A stretch of 8,746 nucleotides of DNA from an uncultured Flavobacteriia bacterium (GTDB lineage Bacteria > Bacteroidota > Bacteroidia > Flavobacteriales_D > Crocinitomicaceae), in the NCBI GenBank assembly GCA_903928365.1, contig CAIYQV010000473.1:1-8746 (forward strand), written 5' to 3'. Positions within the stretch are counted from its first letter, which is position 1. Each line of letters begins with the position of its first letter. The notes below the pieces were generated by a model, which was not told where the DNA came from, did not search any database, and saw only the letters and a list, made by a program, of their open reading frames with translations. The translations under genes were made by a program, and so were the position numbers. Positions 1 through 7,652 of the stretch are shown here, in pieces.

Positions 1-1
1 A

Positions 2-547
2 GGAATTCCACATGGGAACACAAAAACATCTTTGCCTTACGATTATGCGTTCTTCGCTGGTGGCGCAAATGACAATAGGGGATGGAGGGCTCGTGCATTG
101 GCCCCAGGTTCCTATAAATATTACCTTGATACGAACAGAACCGCAACACAGATCAGTGATATCCGAATAGGCGCATCCGTGGAGTACCGTTTTTCGATCA
201 CAGATTTATTCAAAGGGGCACTTTTTATGGATGCCGGAAATACATGGACCTATAACAAAGACATAAATCGTTTAGGTAGTCAGTTTTCCAATAACTGGTA
301 CCGTGAGATTGCATTGTCAGCCGGAATAGGACTTCGCATTGATTTGGATTTCTTTATTCTTCGATTGGATATGGGTATTCCTTTAACCAATCCAGCCATG
401 CCAATCGGAGAGAGATGGATCTTTAATAAAGATCGAACGGACTATATCACTGAAGGGATAAATACCTTTGGGGTGGAAGAGTACACGAAGTATTTACCCA
501 ATCCGTTCACGCCTTGTTTCCATTTTGGAATAGGTTTTCCTTTCTAA
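2..547 (+). CDS. Omp85-family (BamA/TamA-like) outer membrane protein, C-terminal part; 5' end outside window
   Basis: The frame is open from the first bases of the window to TAA at 545-547, so this is the last ~181 residues of a larger protein. It is not a small gene starting at the TTG at 32, which lies inside the conserved domain. The segment FFAGGANDNRGWRARALAPGSY carries, from base 77, the RGW version of the Omp85 loop-6 VRGF/RGW motif, in the form I associate with Bacteroidota BamA/TamL homologues. Alternating hydrophobic strands follow (for example FKGALFMDAGNTW and ILRLDMGIPL), and the protein ends in GIGFPF with a C-terminal Phe, as in outer-membrane barrels recognised by the Bam machinery. 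The family inserts or exports proteins at the outer membrane. BamA and the TamA/TamL-type paralogue cannot be separated without the N-terminal POTRA domains. No strong terminator follows; the next gene converges after 4 bases. Confidence 0.9.
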   Translation, partial: GIPHGNTKTSLPYDYAFFAGGANDNRGWRARALAPGSYKYYLDTNRTATQISDIRIGASVEYRFSITDLFKGALFMDAGNTWTYNKDINRLGSQFSNNWYREIALSAGIGLRIDLDFFILRLDMGIPLTNPAMPIGERWIFNKDRTDYITEGINTFGVEEYTKYLPNPFTPCFHFGIGFPF

Positions 548-551
548 TTTT

Positions 552-2834
552 TTACTCACTTTCGAGTACGGTCAGATTGGCAAAACGAAGTAAGACCACT
601 TTTGATCCATGATGTGGAAAGAAGATGGTGGCTTTCTTGTCAGAACCAGCGCCTTCAAGTTTTGTGACTTTTCCTTTTCCGAAGCGATCATGCAGTACAT
701 TGTATCCTACCTTCAGATCGGCGGTACTTCCCGTTTTATTTACGTTTGGATCTGATTTTTCAACAGATTTCAATCCCGTAGGAAGTTCGGGAGTGCGGTT
801 CAATCCACCTGTAAAAGGTTTGTCATATGAAGTTCTTGATCCCGCTAGTGATCTTCCCATTCCACGCTGAGGTGTTTCGAAATGCAGGTATTGGGCATCG
901 ATCTCATCAATGAATCGACTTGGTTCAGAGGTCACGAGAGAACCCCAATTAAATCGTGATGTAGCATAGGAAAGCGTGCAACTTACTTTTGCTCTCGTAA
1001 CAGCAACATAAAACAATCTTCGTTCTTCCTCCAGTTCAGAGCGAGAATTGAGTGCCATCTGTGAAGGAAAAAGATTTTCCTCTAATCCAACCAGAAATAC
1101 GTGAGGGAATTCCAAACCTTTACTGGAATGGATGGTCATTAAGGTGACGTGATTCCGTTCTTCGTTCTTGTCCTCATCTGCATCAGTCAAGAGGGCTACA
1201 TCGATCATGAACTCCGAAAGGGATGTATCCAGATCCTCAGGGCGGGAAATGGTAAATTCTTTGATCCCTGCAAGTAATTCTTCGATGTTTTGATAACGTT
1301 CCACTTCCTCCGGACCTTTATCCTTCTCATTGTAAAGTTCTTTCAGAATTCCCGATGAACGTGCAATAGTCTGTGCAAGATCGTAGGCATTTAGCTTGTC
1401 AAGTTGTGCAGCAAACGAATGGATCATCGTTGTAAACTCATAGAGTTTTGATTTTGTTCCTGCATTCAGAGAAACCGGATATTTCTGAAGATCTTTGATT
1501 ACTTCCCACATACTGACACCATATTGTGTGGCGGCTATGATAATGTTCTCTATAGATGTTTTACCGATTCCCCGCTTTGGATAATTGATCACACGTTTGA
1601 GTGCCTCCTCGTCTTTTGGATTTGTCGTCAGTCGGAAATACGCCAGTAAGTCTTTGATCTCCTTGCGTTGATAGAAGGAGATTCCCCCATAGATCTTGTA
1701 AGGGATATTGATCTTGCGAAGCGCTTCCTCAAAGGAACGAGATTGCTTGTTTGTTCGGTAGAGTATTGCGAAATCATTGTAATTTCCTGTGGAGCCCTGA
1801 TGAAGATCAAAAATTCGTGAACTGACTACCTTTCCTTCTTCGTTGTCAGTTAAGGTTCTAACGACATGTATCTTATTTCCTTCGCCATTGTCCGTCCAGA
1901 CCGTTTTCTGGATCTGGTCCTGATTTCGTGCAATGATACTGTTGGCTGCTTCAACGATATTCTTGGTGCTTCGGTAGTTCTGTTCCAATTTAAACAGCTT
2001 GAAATCAGGATAGTCCTTTCTGAAATTCAGAATATTCTGTATGTTGGCACCTCGGAAAGAGTAAATACTTTGTGCATCATCTCCAACCACACAGATGTTC
2101 TCAAATACCGCTGCCAGCTTTTTAACGATGAGGTACTGCGCGTAGTTCGTATCTTGATACTCATCCACTAAAATGTATCTGAATTTTTGCTGATAATAGT
2201 GAAGTACATCCGGAAAATCTCTCAGTAATACATTGGTCTGATAGAGCAGGTCATCAAAATCCATCGCTCCAGCCTTGAAACAACGGTTGACATACGTTCG
2301 GTAGATGTTAGCCAGTTCAGGTCGGCGTGATTGTACATCCTCATTCATGATGTCTACATTCTGAGCATAGGCATCGGCAGATATTAAGTTGTTTTTTGCG
2401 GACGAAATCCTTCCCAGAACCATCCCTGGTTTGTACACTTTGTCGTCCAGATTGAGTTCTTTTAGAATGTCTTTGATCAGGCTTTTGGAATCCTGGGTAT
2501 CATAGATCGTGAAATTCGATGGATATCCCAATCTGTCTGCATTGTAGCGCAAAATGCGAGAAAAAACCGAGTGGAAGGTTCCCATCGTGATGTTCTTCGC
2601 TTCGCCTTCTCCAACGATTTTTCCAATCCGTTCGGTCATTTCACGAGCTGCCTTATTGGTAAAGGTCAATGCCATAATATTGAAGGGATCGATTCCCTGT
2701 TCCATCATGTAGGCAATTCGAAAGGTAAGTACCCGTGTTTTACCGGATCCTGCACCTGCAATAACCATGGTCGGACCTTCAATACATTTCACTGCTTCCA
2801 GCTGACTGGGGTTCAGTTCGTCTAAATAACTCAT
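552..2834 (-). CDS. uvrD: UvrD/PcrA-type superfamily 1A DNA helicase
   Basis: A complete 760-residue ATP-dependent 3'-5' DNA helicase of the UvrD/PcrA/Rep group, acting in nucleotide excision repair, mismatch repair and removal of stalled complexes. Motifs in order: Q motif around Gln11, Walker A AGAGSGKT (26-33), motif Ia ALTFTNKAA (55-63), Ib TMGTFHS (83-89), motif II VDEYQDTN (223-230), motif III GDDAQSIYSFRGA (251-263), motif IV EQNYRST (284-290), motif V TLMTIHSSKGLEF (564-576) and motif VI EEERRLFYVAVTRAK (602-616). A variable linker (about 655-705) leads to a C-terminal Tudor-like fold (about 708-758) that starts VGYNVLHDRFGKGKV; in PcrA/UvrD this domain contacts RNA polymerase. I chose the ATG at 2834-2832 because MSYLDELNPSQ is the normal family N-terminus. 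An ATG 35 codons upstream (2939) would add a Cys- and aromatic-rich tail with no family counterpart, and it would start upstream of the likely -7 box at 2899-2906. UvrD and PcrA are hard to separate by name in this phylum. Confidence 0.95.
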   Translation of the reverse strand: MSYLDELNPSQLEAVKCIEGPTMVIAGAGSGKTRVLTFRIAYMMEQGIDPFNIMALTFTNKAAREMTERIGKIVGEGEAKNITMGTFHSVFSRILRYNADRLGYPSNFTIYDTQDSKSLIKDILKELNLDDKVYKPGMVLGRISSAKNNLISADAYAQNVDIMNEDVQSRRPELANIYRTYVNRCFKAGAMDFDDLLYQTNVLLRDFPDVLHYYQQKFRYILVDEYQDTNYAQYLIVKKLAAVFENICVVGDDAQSIYSFRGANIQNILNFRKDYPDFKLFKLEQNYRSTKNIVEAANSIIARNQDQIQKTVWTDNGEGNKIHVVRTLTDNEEGKVVSSRIFDLHQGSTGNYNDFAILYRTNKQSRSFEEALRKINIPYKIYGGISFYQRKEIKDLLAYFRLTTNPKDEEALKRVINYPKRGIGKTSIENIIIAATQYGVSMWEVIKDLQKYPVSLNAGTKSKLYEFTTMIHSFAAQLDKLNAYDLAQTIARSSGILKELYNEKDKGPEEVERYQNIEELLAGIKEFTISRPEDLDTSLSEFMIDVALLTDADEDKNEERNHVTLMTIHSSKGLEFPHVFLVGLEENLFPSQMALNSRSELEEERRLFYVAVTRAKVSCTLSYATSRFNWGSLVTSEPSRFIDEIDAQYLHFETPQRGMGRSLAGSRTSYDKPFTGGLNRTPELPTGLKSVEKSDPNVNKTGSTADLKVGYNVLHDRFGKGKVTKLEGAGSDKKATIFFPHHGSKVVLLRFANLTVLESE

Positions 2835-2898
2835 GAAGAGAGAGTGTGTAGTTTGTTTACGTGAACAAGTCTTGAAAATAACGCTGACCACATAAAAA

Positions 2899-2906
2899 CA
2901 AAGGTA
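2899..2906 (-). promoter_or_regulatory. Candidate Bacteroidota -7 box for uvrD
   Basis: Read on the minus strand this is TACCTTTG, a perfect match to the Bacteroidota primary-sigma -7 consensus TAnnTTTG. It lies 64 bases upstream of the chosen uvrD ATG, which would give a 5' leader of roughly 55-60 bases. No TTG sits at the expected distance upstream for a -33 element; the nearest TTG on this strand is at 2939-2937, with a 30-base gap. The site therefore rests on the -7 match alone. It also supports the downstream uvrD start. Confidence 0.45.
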
Positions 2907-2975
2907 ATAAAAGTCGAAATCGCTACCTGTGGCGATCAATTCAATTTATGAACAAGTCTGCATCTATTTTACCCT

Positions 2976-3011
2976 TTTGGACTGGTTTTACGTGTTTATT
3001 TTTTAATTTCG
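2976..3011 (+). promoter_or_regulatory. Weak candidate promoter for fbaA-accD
   Basis: TTTG at 2976-2979 could be a -33 element, and TAATTTCG at 3004-3011 matches the Bacteroidota -7 consensus TAnnTTTG at all but one fixed position. The spacer of 24 bases is longer than the roughly 19-21 usually reported. The position, about 20 bases before the fbaA ATG, would leave a very short leader. This is the best pair I can find in the 197-base gap between uvrD and fbaA, but it is not strong. Confidence 0.25.
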
Positions 3012-3031
3012 CACTCTGAAAAATTGAAACT

Positions 3032-4099
3032 ATGAGTCATACGATCCGCCCGGGAGTTGCTACAGGCGACGAAGTTCAGAAAATCTTTAAATACGCTAAA
3101 GAGAAAGGATTTGCCTTGCCAGCAGTGAACGTGACGAGTTCCAGTACGGTAAATGGGGTGATGGAGGCCGCTGCAAAATTGAAAGCTCCTGTCATTATCC
3201 AGTTTTCGAATGGCGGAGCTCTTTATTTTGCAGGCAAGGGATTATCCAATGCCAATGAAAAAGCGGCGATCGCTGGCGGTATAGCAGGTGCGAAACATGT
3301 TCATGCTTTAGCTGATTTGTATGGTGCAACAGTCATTCTTCATACGGATCACTGTGCTAAGAATCTACTTCCTTGGATCGATGGATTATTGGATGCCAGT
3401 GAAGAACATTTCAAGTTGACGGGTAAGCCTCTATACAGTTCACACATGATCGATCTGTCAGAAGAACCAATCACAGAGAACATTGAGTTGTGTAAAAAGT
3501 ACCTTGCTCGCATGAGCAAAATGGGGATGACACTGGAAATCGAACTGGGAATTACCGGCGGAGAAGAAGATGGTGTGGATAATTCAGATGTCGACAGTTC
3601 TAAATTGTATACCCAGCCTGAGGAAGTGGCATATGCCTATGAGGAATTGATGAAAGTTTCAGATAAATTCACCATTGCGGCAGCTTTCGGAAATGTTCAC
3701 GGTGTATACAAACCTGGAAACGTAAAACTTACTCCTAAGATCTTAAAGAATTCTCAGGAATATGTTCAGAACAAGTTCAATACGGATGCTAATCCAGTTG
3801 ATTTTGTATTTCATGGAGGCTCTGGCTCGACCTTGGAAGAAATTAGAGAAGCGATAGGTTATGGGGTGATTAAAATGAACATCGACACAGATCTTCAATT
3901 TGCTTTTACTGAGGGTGTAAGAGATTACATTACTTCAAAGGTTGATTATTTAAAAACGCAGATCGGTAATCCGGAAGGGGATGATAAGCCGAACAAGAAA
4001 TATTATGACCCGCGTAAATGGATGAGAGAGGGAGAGTTGACATTTATCGCACGATTGGAGCAGGCTTTTGCTGATCTGAATAACGTTCATACTTTGTAA
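3032..4099 (+). CDS. fbaA: Class II fructose-bisphosphate aldolase
   Basis: A 355-residue cytosolic zinc enzyme that reversibly cleaves fructose 1,6-bisphosphate to dihydroxyacetone phosphate and glyceraldehyde 3-phosphate in glycolysis and gluconeogenesis. It has the length and motifs of the E. coli FbaA type (class IIA, 359 residues): HTDHCAKN with catalytic Asp106 and zinc ligand His107, Glu171, the GGEEDGVDN loop (176-184), NVHGVYKPGNV with His223, FHGGSGST with zinc ligand His261 (260-267), and the phosphate/substrate segment KMNIDTD (281-287, Asn283). These residues sit at a constant offset of three from the E. coli numbering as I recall it. The C-terminal NKKYYDPRKW block is also intact. 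The ATG at 3032 gives the expected N-terminus, with no Shine-Dalgarno sequence. accD follows 27 bases after the stop with no terminator between, so the two are probably co-transcribed. Confidence 0.97.
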   Translation: MSHTIRPGVATGDEVQKIFKYAKEKGFALPAVNVTSSSTVNGVMEAAAKLKAPVIIQFSNGGALYFAGKGLSNANEKAAIAGGIAGAKHVHALADLYGATVILHTDHCAKNLLPWIDGLLDASEEHFKLTGKPLYSSHMIDLSEEPITENIELCKKYLARMSKMGMTLEIELGITGGEEDGVDNSDVDSSKLYTQPEEVAYAYEELMKVSDKFTIAAAFGNVHGVYKPGNVKLTPKILKNSQEYVQNKFNTDANPVDFVFHGGSGSTLEEIREAIGYGVIKMNIDTDLQFAFTEGVRDYITSKVDYLKTQIGNPEGDDKPNKKYYDPRKWMREGELTFIARLEQAFADLNNVHTL

Positions 4100-4126
4100 G
4101 TTCCTTTCTTAAAACAATTAGAAACT

Positions 4127-4972
4127 ATGAGTTGGTTTAAAAGAAACAGAGAGGGGATTACTACCTCTACTAAAGAGAAGAAAGAAACGCCTGAAGGATT
4201 ATGGTCCAAGTGTTCTAAGTGTAAAACACTTTTCACCGCAGACGATCTTGAAAAGAATAATTATGTGTGTGACCGATGCTCGCACCATGAGCGTATTGGA
4301 TCTGAAGAATATTTCTCTATCCTGTTTGATAAAGCAGAGTACAAAGAACTTAATGAAAAACTGACATCAGGAGATCCGTTGAAATTCGAGGACACCAAGA
4401 AGTATACGGATCGCGTGAAGGCAACCCAAAAGAATACAGGACTATACGACGCGATACGCACTGCTAAGGGAAAATTGGATGGAATGGATTTCGTTATAGC
4501 TGCCATGGATTTTTCATTTATTGGTGGTTCCATGGGTTCTGTTATGGGGGAGAAGATTGCTCGTGCGATTGACGAAGCAATCAAACTGAAAGCGCCATTC
4601 ATGATCATTTCCAAATCGGGAGGTGCTCGTATGATGGAGGCGGGTTATTCTTTAATGCAGATGGCTAAAGTTTCAGGTAAACTAGGTCAGTTAGCTGAAG
4701 CAGGTTTGCCTTACATTTCGTTCCTAACAGATCCTACAACAGGTGGAGTAACGGCTTCATTCGCGATGTTGGGAGATATTAATATCGCAGAGCCGGAAGC
4801 ATTAATCGGATTTGCTGGTCCACGCGTCGTAAAGGAAACAATTGGTCGTGATTTACCGGAAGGATTCCAGACGGCTGAATTCGTTTTAGAACATGGTTTC
4901 CTGGATTACATTGTCGATCGAACCAAGTTAAAGGAAACAGTGGGTTTATCACTGAAACTATTTAAGAATTAA
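4127..4972 (+). CDS. accD: Acetyl-CoA carboxylase carboxyltransferase, beta subunit
   Basis: A 281-residue subunit that, with AccA, transfers the carboxyl group from biotinylated AccB to acetyl-CoA to give malonyl-CoA, the committed step of fatty-acid synthesis. The N-terminal four-cysteine zinc ribbon typical of bacterial AccD is present: Cys29-x2-Cys32 and Cys48-x2-Cys51. The crotonase-fold carboxyltransferase core follows, with GGSMGSVMGEK (133-143), SGGARMMEAG (164-173), TDPTTGGVTASFAMLGD (201-217), and IGFAGPRVVKETIG (227-240) leading into LPEGFQTAEF (243-252). Length and order match a full-length family member. accA is not in this window. Its start context GAAACTATGAGT is identical to that of fbaA. 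A strong hairpin terminator begins a few bases after the stop codon, marking the end of the fbaA-accD transcript. Confidence 0.97.
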   Translation: MSWFKRNREGITTSTKEKKETPEGLWSKCSKCKTLFTADDLEKNNYVCDRCSHHERIGSEEYFSILFDKAEYKELNEKLTSGDPLKFEDTKKYTDRVKATQKNTGLYDAIRTAKGKLDGMDFVIAAMDFSFIGGSMGSVMGEKIARAIDEAIKLKAPFMIISKSGGARMMEAGYSLMQMAKVSGKLGQLAEAGLPYISFLTDPTTGGVTASFAMLGDINIAEPEALIGFAGPRVVKETIGRDLPEGFQTAEFVLEHGFLDYIVDRTKLKETVGLSLKLFKN

Positions 4973-4974
4973 AT

Positions 4975-5008
4975 AAAAAAAAAGTCCCGAAAATCGGGAC
5001 TTTTTTTT
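4975..5008. terminator. Bidirectional intrinsic terminator between convergent accD and cphA
   Basis: A perfect 7-bp stem, GTCCCGA (4984-4990), loop AAA, TCGGGAC (4994-5000), is flanked by nine A bases (4975-4983) and eight T bases (5001-5008). The A and T tracts can pair to extend the stem. Read on the plus strand it is a GC-rich hairpin followed by a U tract, ending accD. Read on the minus strand it has the same form, ending cphA, whose stop is 17 bases away. Confidence 0.93.
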
Positions 5009-5010
5009 GC

Positions 5011-5029
5011 TGTGACTTGTTCTGTCACA
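5011..5029 (-). other. Small inverted repeat overlapping the cphA stop codon
   Basis: TGTGAC (5011-5016) and GTCACA (5024-5029) form a perfect 6-bp inverted repeat around a 7-base loop, and the second arm contains the cphA stop (5025-5027). An overlapping alternative, ACTTGT/ACAAGT, uses part of the same bases, so the two hairpins exclude each other. It lies just upstream of the main terminator on the cphA transcript. It may be chance, or it may add 3'-end stability. Confidence 0.35.
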
Positions 5030-7652
5030 AGTTCAGTTCGCCTCGGTTTTCGAGTTCCTTGTAGTGTTTTACCAGATCCAGTGCAGCAGGAATTACATCG
5101 CTACTTAATACAATGAGAGATCCCGGCACAGCATTCTTGATAGCAAAGGTAATGGCTTCTTTTTCTGAAGGGATAACAGTTGTTTTCTTATTAGGATCTA
5201 CCATTGTAATTCCATCCATTAACATTTGAATCAACTCTTCTTCTGTTTTACCACGAAGGTGTTTATCCTGGCGAATAATGATCTCATCAAATGCGCTTGC
5301 GGCTGTTTTTCCGATCTCGTTATTGTCTTCTTCTCTGCGGTCACCAATACCTGCAATGATTCCAACTTTAACCGTTGCCTCCATGGTATCTACGAATTTT
5401 TTCAAAGCGCGCATTCCGGCTGCGTTGTGGGCGTAATCCAATAACACGGTAAAATTCTTGAATTCAAACAGGTTCAATCTTCCTGGAGTTTGAGAAGGAG
5501 AAGGAAGGAATGATTCCAGCCCGGCTTTCATATCTTCAATACTCACTCCCTGAATGTTTGCAGCCAGTACTGCAGGAAGAACATTCTGAATCATGAATTC
5601 AGCCTTTCCTCCATAAGTCAAAGGTATTTCTTCAGCTTTCATGACGCGCATCTTCCATTCACCACGGCAAATAGTCACATATCCATTTTCATAAACTGCT
5701 GTAATTCCACCTTTACGTTGCAATGCTTTAATGCGCGGATTGTCTTCATTCAAGGAGAACAAAGCCACATTACAATTGACGTTGCGGCGCATTTCATAAA
5801 CTAAGTCGTCATCTGCATTAAGGATAGCATACCCGTCAGGCAGTACTGTTTCAGGGACTACTCCCTTTACCTTTGCCAATTGTTCTACGGTATGAATTCC
5901 TTTTAGACCAAGGTGATCTGCTTCGACGTTGGTAACGATTGCGACATCACAATTCTTGAAACCGAGTCCGGCTCTTAACAATCCTCCTCGTGCGCATTCA
6001 AGCACAGCAAAGTTGACCGTAGGATCTTTTAATACAAATTCAGCACTCGCAGGTCCGGTACAATCACCCTCCATCAAAAGACGGTTTTGGATGTAGACTC
6101 CATCTGTTGTGGTGTAGCCCACGCGGTACCCTTTCATTTTCATGATGTGAGAAATGAGTCGGGTAGTAGTGGTTTTTCCATTCGTTCCTGTAACAGCAAC
6201 AATCGGAATACGTGCATTACTTCCATGAGGAAATAATTTATCGATCACAGGCGCTGCTACGTTTCGTGGTAACCCTTTCGCTGGTGCAAGGTGCATGCGG
6301 AATCCCGGTCCTGCATTGACTTCAAGAACAGCTCCTCCGGTTTCTTTGAGCGGTTTGGTGATATCGGTGGTCATGATATCGATCCCGCATATATCCAGGT
6401 CAATGATGCGTGAAATTCGCTCGGCCATTGAAATGTTTGCCGGGTGAACGAAGTCTGTTACATCTTCAGCAGTGCCTCCTGTAGAAAGGTTGGCCGTATC
6501 TTTAAGAATCAGCACTTCTCCTTTTTCGATCACTGTTTCAAGGTTATAACCTTTAGCTTCGATCAAGGTCTTTGTCAGGTCGTTTACTGTGATCTGGGTT
6601 AATACCTTTTCATGTCCGAAACCTCTTCGTGGATCGCTGTTCACTTCATCGATTAATTGCTGAATGGTAGAAACACCATCTCCAATGACATGCGCGGGTG
6701 TCCTCAATGCTGCTGCAACTAATTTATGGTTGATCACTAGCAATCGGTAATCAACACCGGTAATGTACCTTTCAACAATGATGGAATTGGAAACATTTTT
6801 AGCGGCATGAAAAGCGACAAGTGCCTCGTCATAAGAATTGATGTTTACTGTTATTCCTCGTCCGTGATTACCATCGACAGGTTTCACTACCAATGGGAAA
6901 CCAACATAACGACACGTCTCTTCCAGGCTGCTTTCACGGCGAATGATTTCTCCTCTCGGAACAGGGACCTGTGCCTGCTCTAACAGGTATTTGGTATCTT
7001 CTTTATTACAAGCCAATTCAACACCAATGCTGCTTGTTTCACTGGTAACGGTTGCCTGAATGCGTTTTTGATTGGCACCGTAACCCAATTGACAAAGGGA
7101 ATATTTATTTAATCTGATCCAAGGAATGCCCCTTGCCTCTGCTTCTTCTATAATGGAGCCTGTGCTAGGTCCTAATCTGTAATACTCGCGGATTTCGCGC
7201 ATCTCCTGAATGACAGGGTCGAGGTCGTACTCTTTTCCATCGATGATAGCTTGACAGATCTTTACGGATTCTTTTGCAGCGAATTTTCCAACTTCTTCCT
7301 CCACATAAGCAAAAACAACATTATAGACTCCTTTTTCACCGTAACCTCGGGTGCGACCAAAGCCAACCTCCATTCCTGCCATGCTTTGGATCTCCAATGC
7401 AATGTGTTCAATGATATGTCCCATCCAGGTACCTTCTTCCACACGTTGGAAAAATCCTCCTGGTTTTCCTACAGAACAGCGATGCTCATACATGGTAGGA
7501 AACATTTTTTCCAATCTTTCCCTGAACCCGGGGATCTTATTAGATGGAAGCTCTTCCATTTCCTCCAGGTCAAGCACCATTACGATCAGTTTATGTCTTC
7601 TTACGGACCAGTAATTAGGTCCTCGCATGGCATTGATTTCGCGGATTTTCAT
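5025..7652 (-). CDS. cphA: Cyanophycin synthetase (CphA1 type)
   Basis: An 875-residue cytosolic polymerase that adds Asp to the backbone and then Arg to the Asp beta-carboxyl, using two ATP per dipeptide unit, to make cyanophycin. The N domain (about 1-160) opens MKIREINAMRGPNYWSVRRH, a family signature, and carries GHIIEHIALE with an HxxEH motif (His79, Glu82, His83). The ATP-grasp domain (about 211-476) shows LVVKPVDGNHGRGITV (Lys257, His263), VERYITGVDYR (293-303) and EVNAGPGFRMHL (444-455). The Mur-ligase-like domain (about 482-875) has the P-loop VTGTNGKTTTT (487-497), ECARGGLLRAG (552-562), TNVEADHLG (574-582) and LDYAHNAAGM (738-747). Both ATP sites and the normal C-terminus are present, so it is CphA1-like (about 873 residues in Synechocystis) rather than the single-site CphA2. 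The ATG at 7652-7650 fits the family N-terminus. It is divergent from cphB across 114 bases and ends at the shared terminator. Confidence 0.96.
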   Translation of the reverse strand: MKIREINAMRGPNYWSVRRHKLIVMVLDLEEMEELPSNKIPGFRERLEKMFPTMYEHRCSVGKPGGFFQRVEEGTWMGHIIEHIALEIQSMAGMEVGFGRTRGYGEKGVYNVVFAYVEEEVGKFAAKESVKICQAIIDGKEYDLDPVIQEMREIREYYRLGPSTGSIIEEAEARGIPWIRLNKYSLCQLGYGANQKRIQATVTSETSSIGVELACNKEDTKYLLEQAQVPVPRGEIIRRESSLEETCRYVGFPLVVKPVDGNHGRGITVNINSYDEALVAFHAAKNVSNSIIVERYITGVDYRLLVINHKLVAAALRTPAHVIGDGVSTIQQLIDEVNSDPRRGFGHEKVLTQITVNDLTKTLIEAKGYNLETVIEKGEVLILKDTANLSTGGTAEDVTDFVHPANISMAERISRIIDLDICGIDIMTTDITKPLKETGGAVLEVNAGPGFRMHLAPAKGLPRNVAAPVIDKLFPHGSNARIPIVAVTGTNGKTTTTRLISHIMKMKGYRVGYTTTDGVYIQNRLLMEGDCTGPASAEFVLKDPTVNFAVLECARGGLLRAGLGFKNCDVAIVTNVEADHLGLKGIHTVEQLAKVKGVVPETVLPDGYAILNADDDLVYEMRRNVNCNVALFSLNEDNPRIKALQRKGGITAVYENGYVTICRGEWKMRVMKAEEIPLTYGGKAEFMIQNVLPAVLAANIQGVSIEDMKAGLESFLPSPSQTPGRLNLFEFKNFTVLLDYAHNAAGMRALKKFVDTMEATVKVGIIAGIGDRREEDNNEIGKTAASAFDEIIIRQDKHLRGKTEEELIQMLMDGITMVDPNKKTTVIPSEKEAITFAIKNAVPGSLIVLSSDVIPAALDLVKHYKELENRGELNL

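Noticed and set aside
32..547. A small complete gene starting at TTG 32
   Set aside because: The frame is open to the window edge and TTG 32 falls inside the conserved Omp85 loop-6 region, so this is the tail of a larger gene.
1866..2171. Plus-strand open frames antisense to uvrD (also at 625-870 and 2571-2825)
   Set aside because: They lie opposite conserved helicase motifs and show no recognisable domain or initiation context.
2835..2939. A 35-codon N-terminal extension of uvrD to an upstream ATG
   Set aside because: The extension is aromatic- and Cys-rich with no family counterpart, and the normal family N-terminus begins exactly at the internal ATG 2834. A perfect -7 box lies inside the would-be extension.
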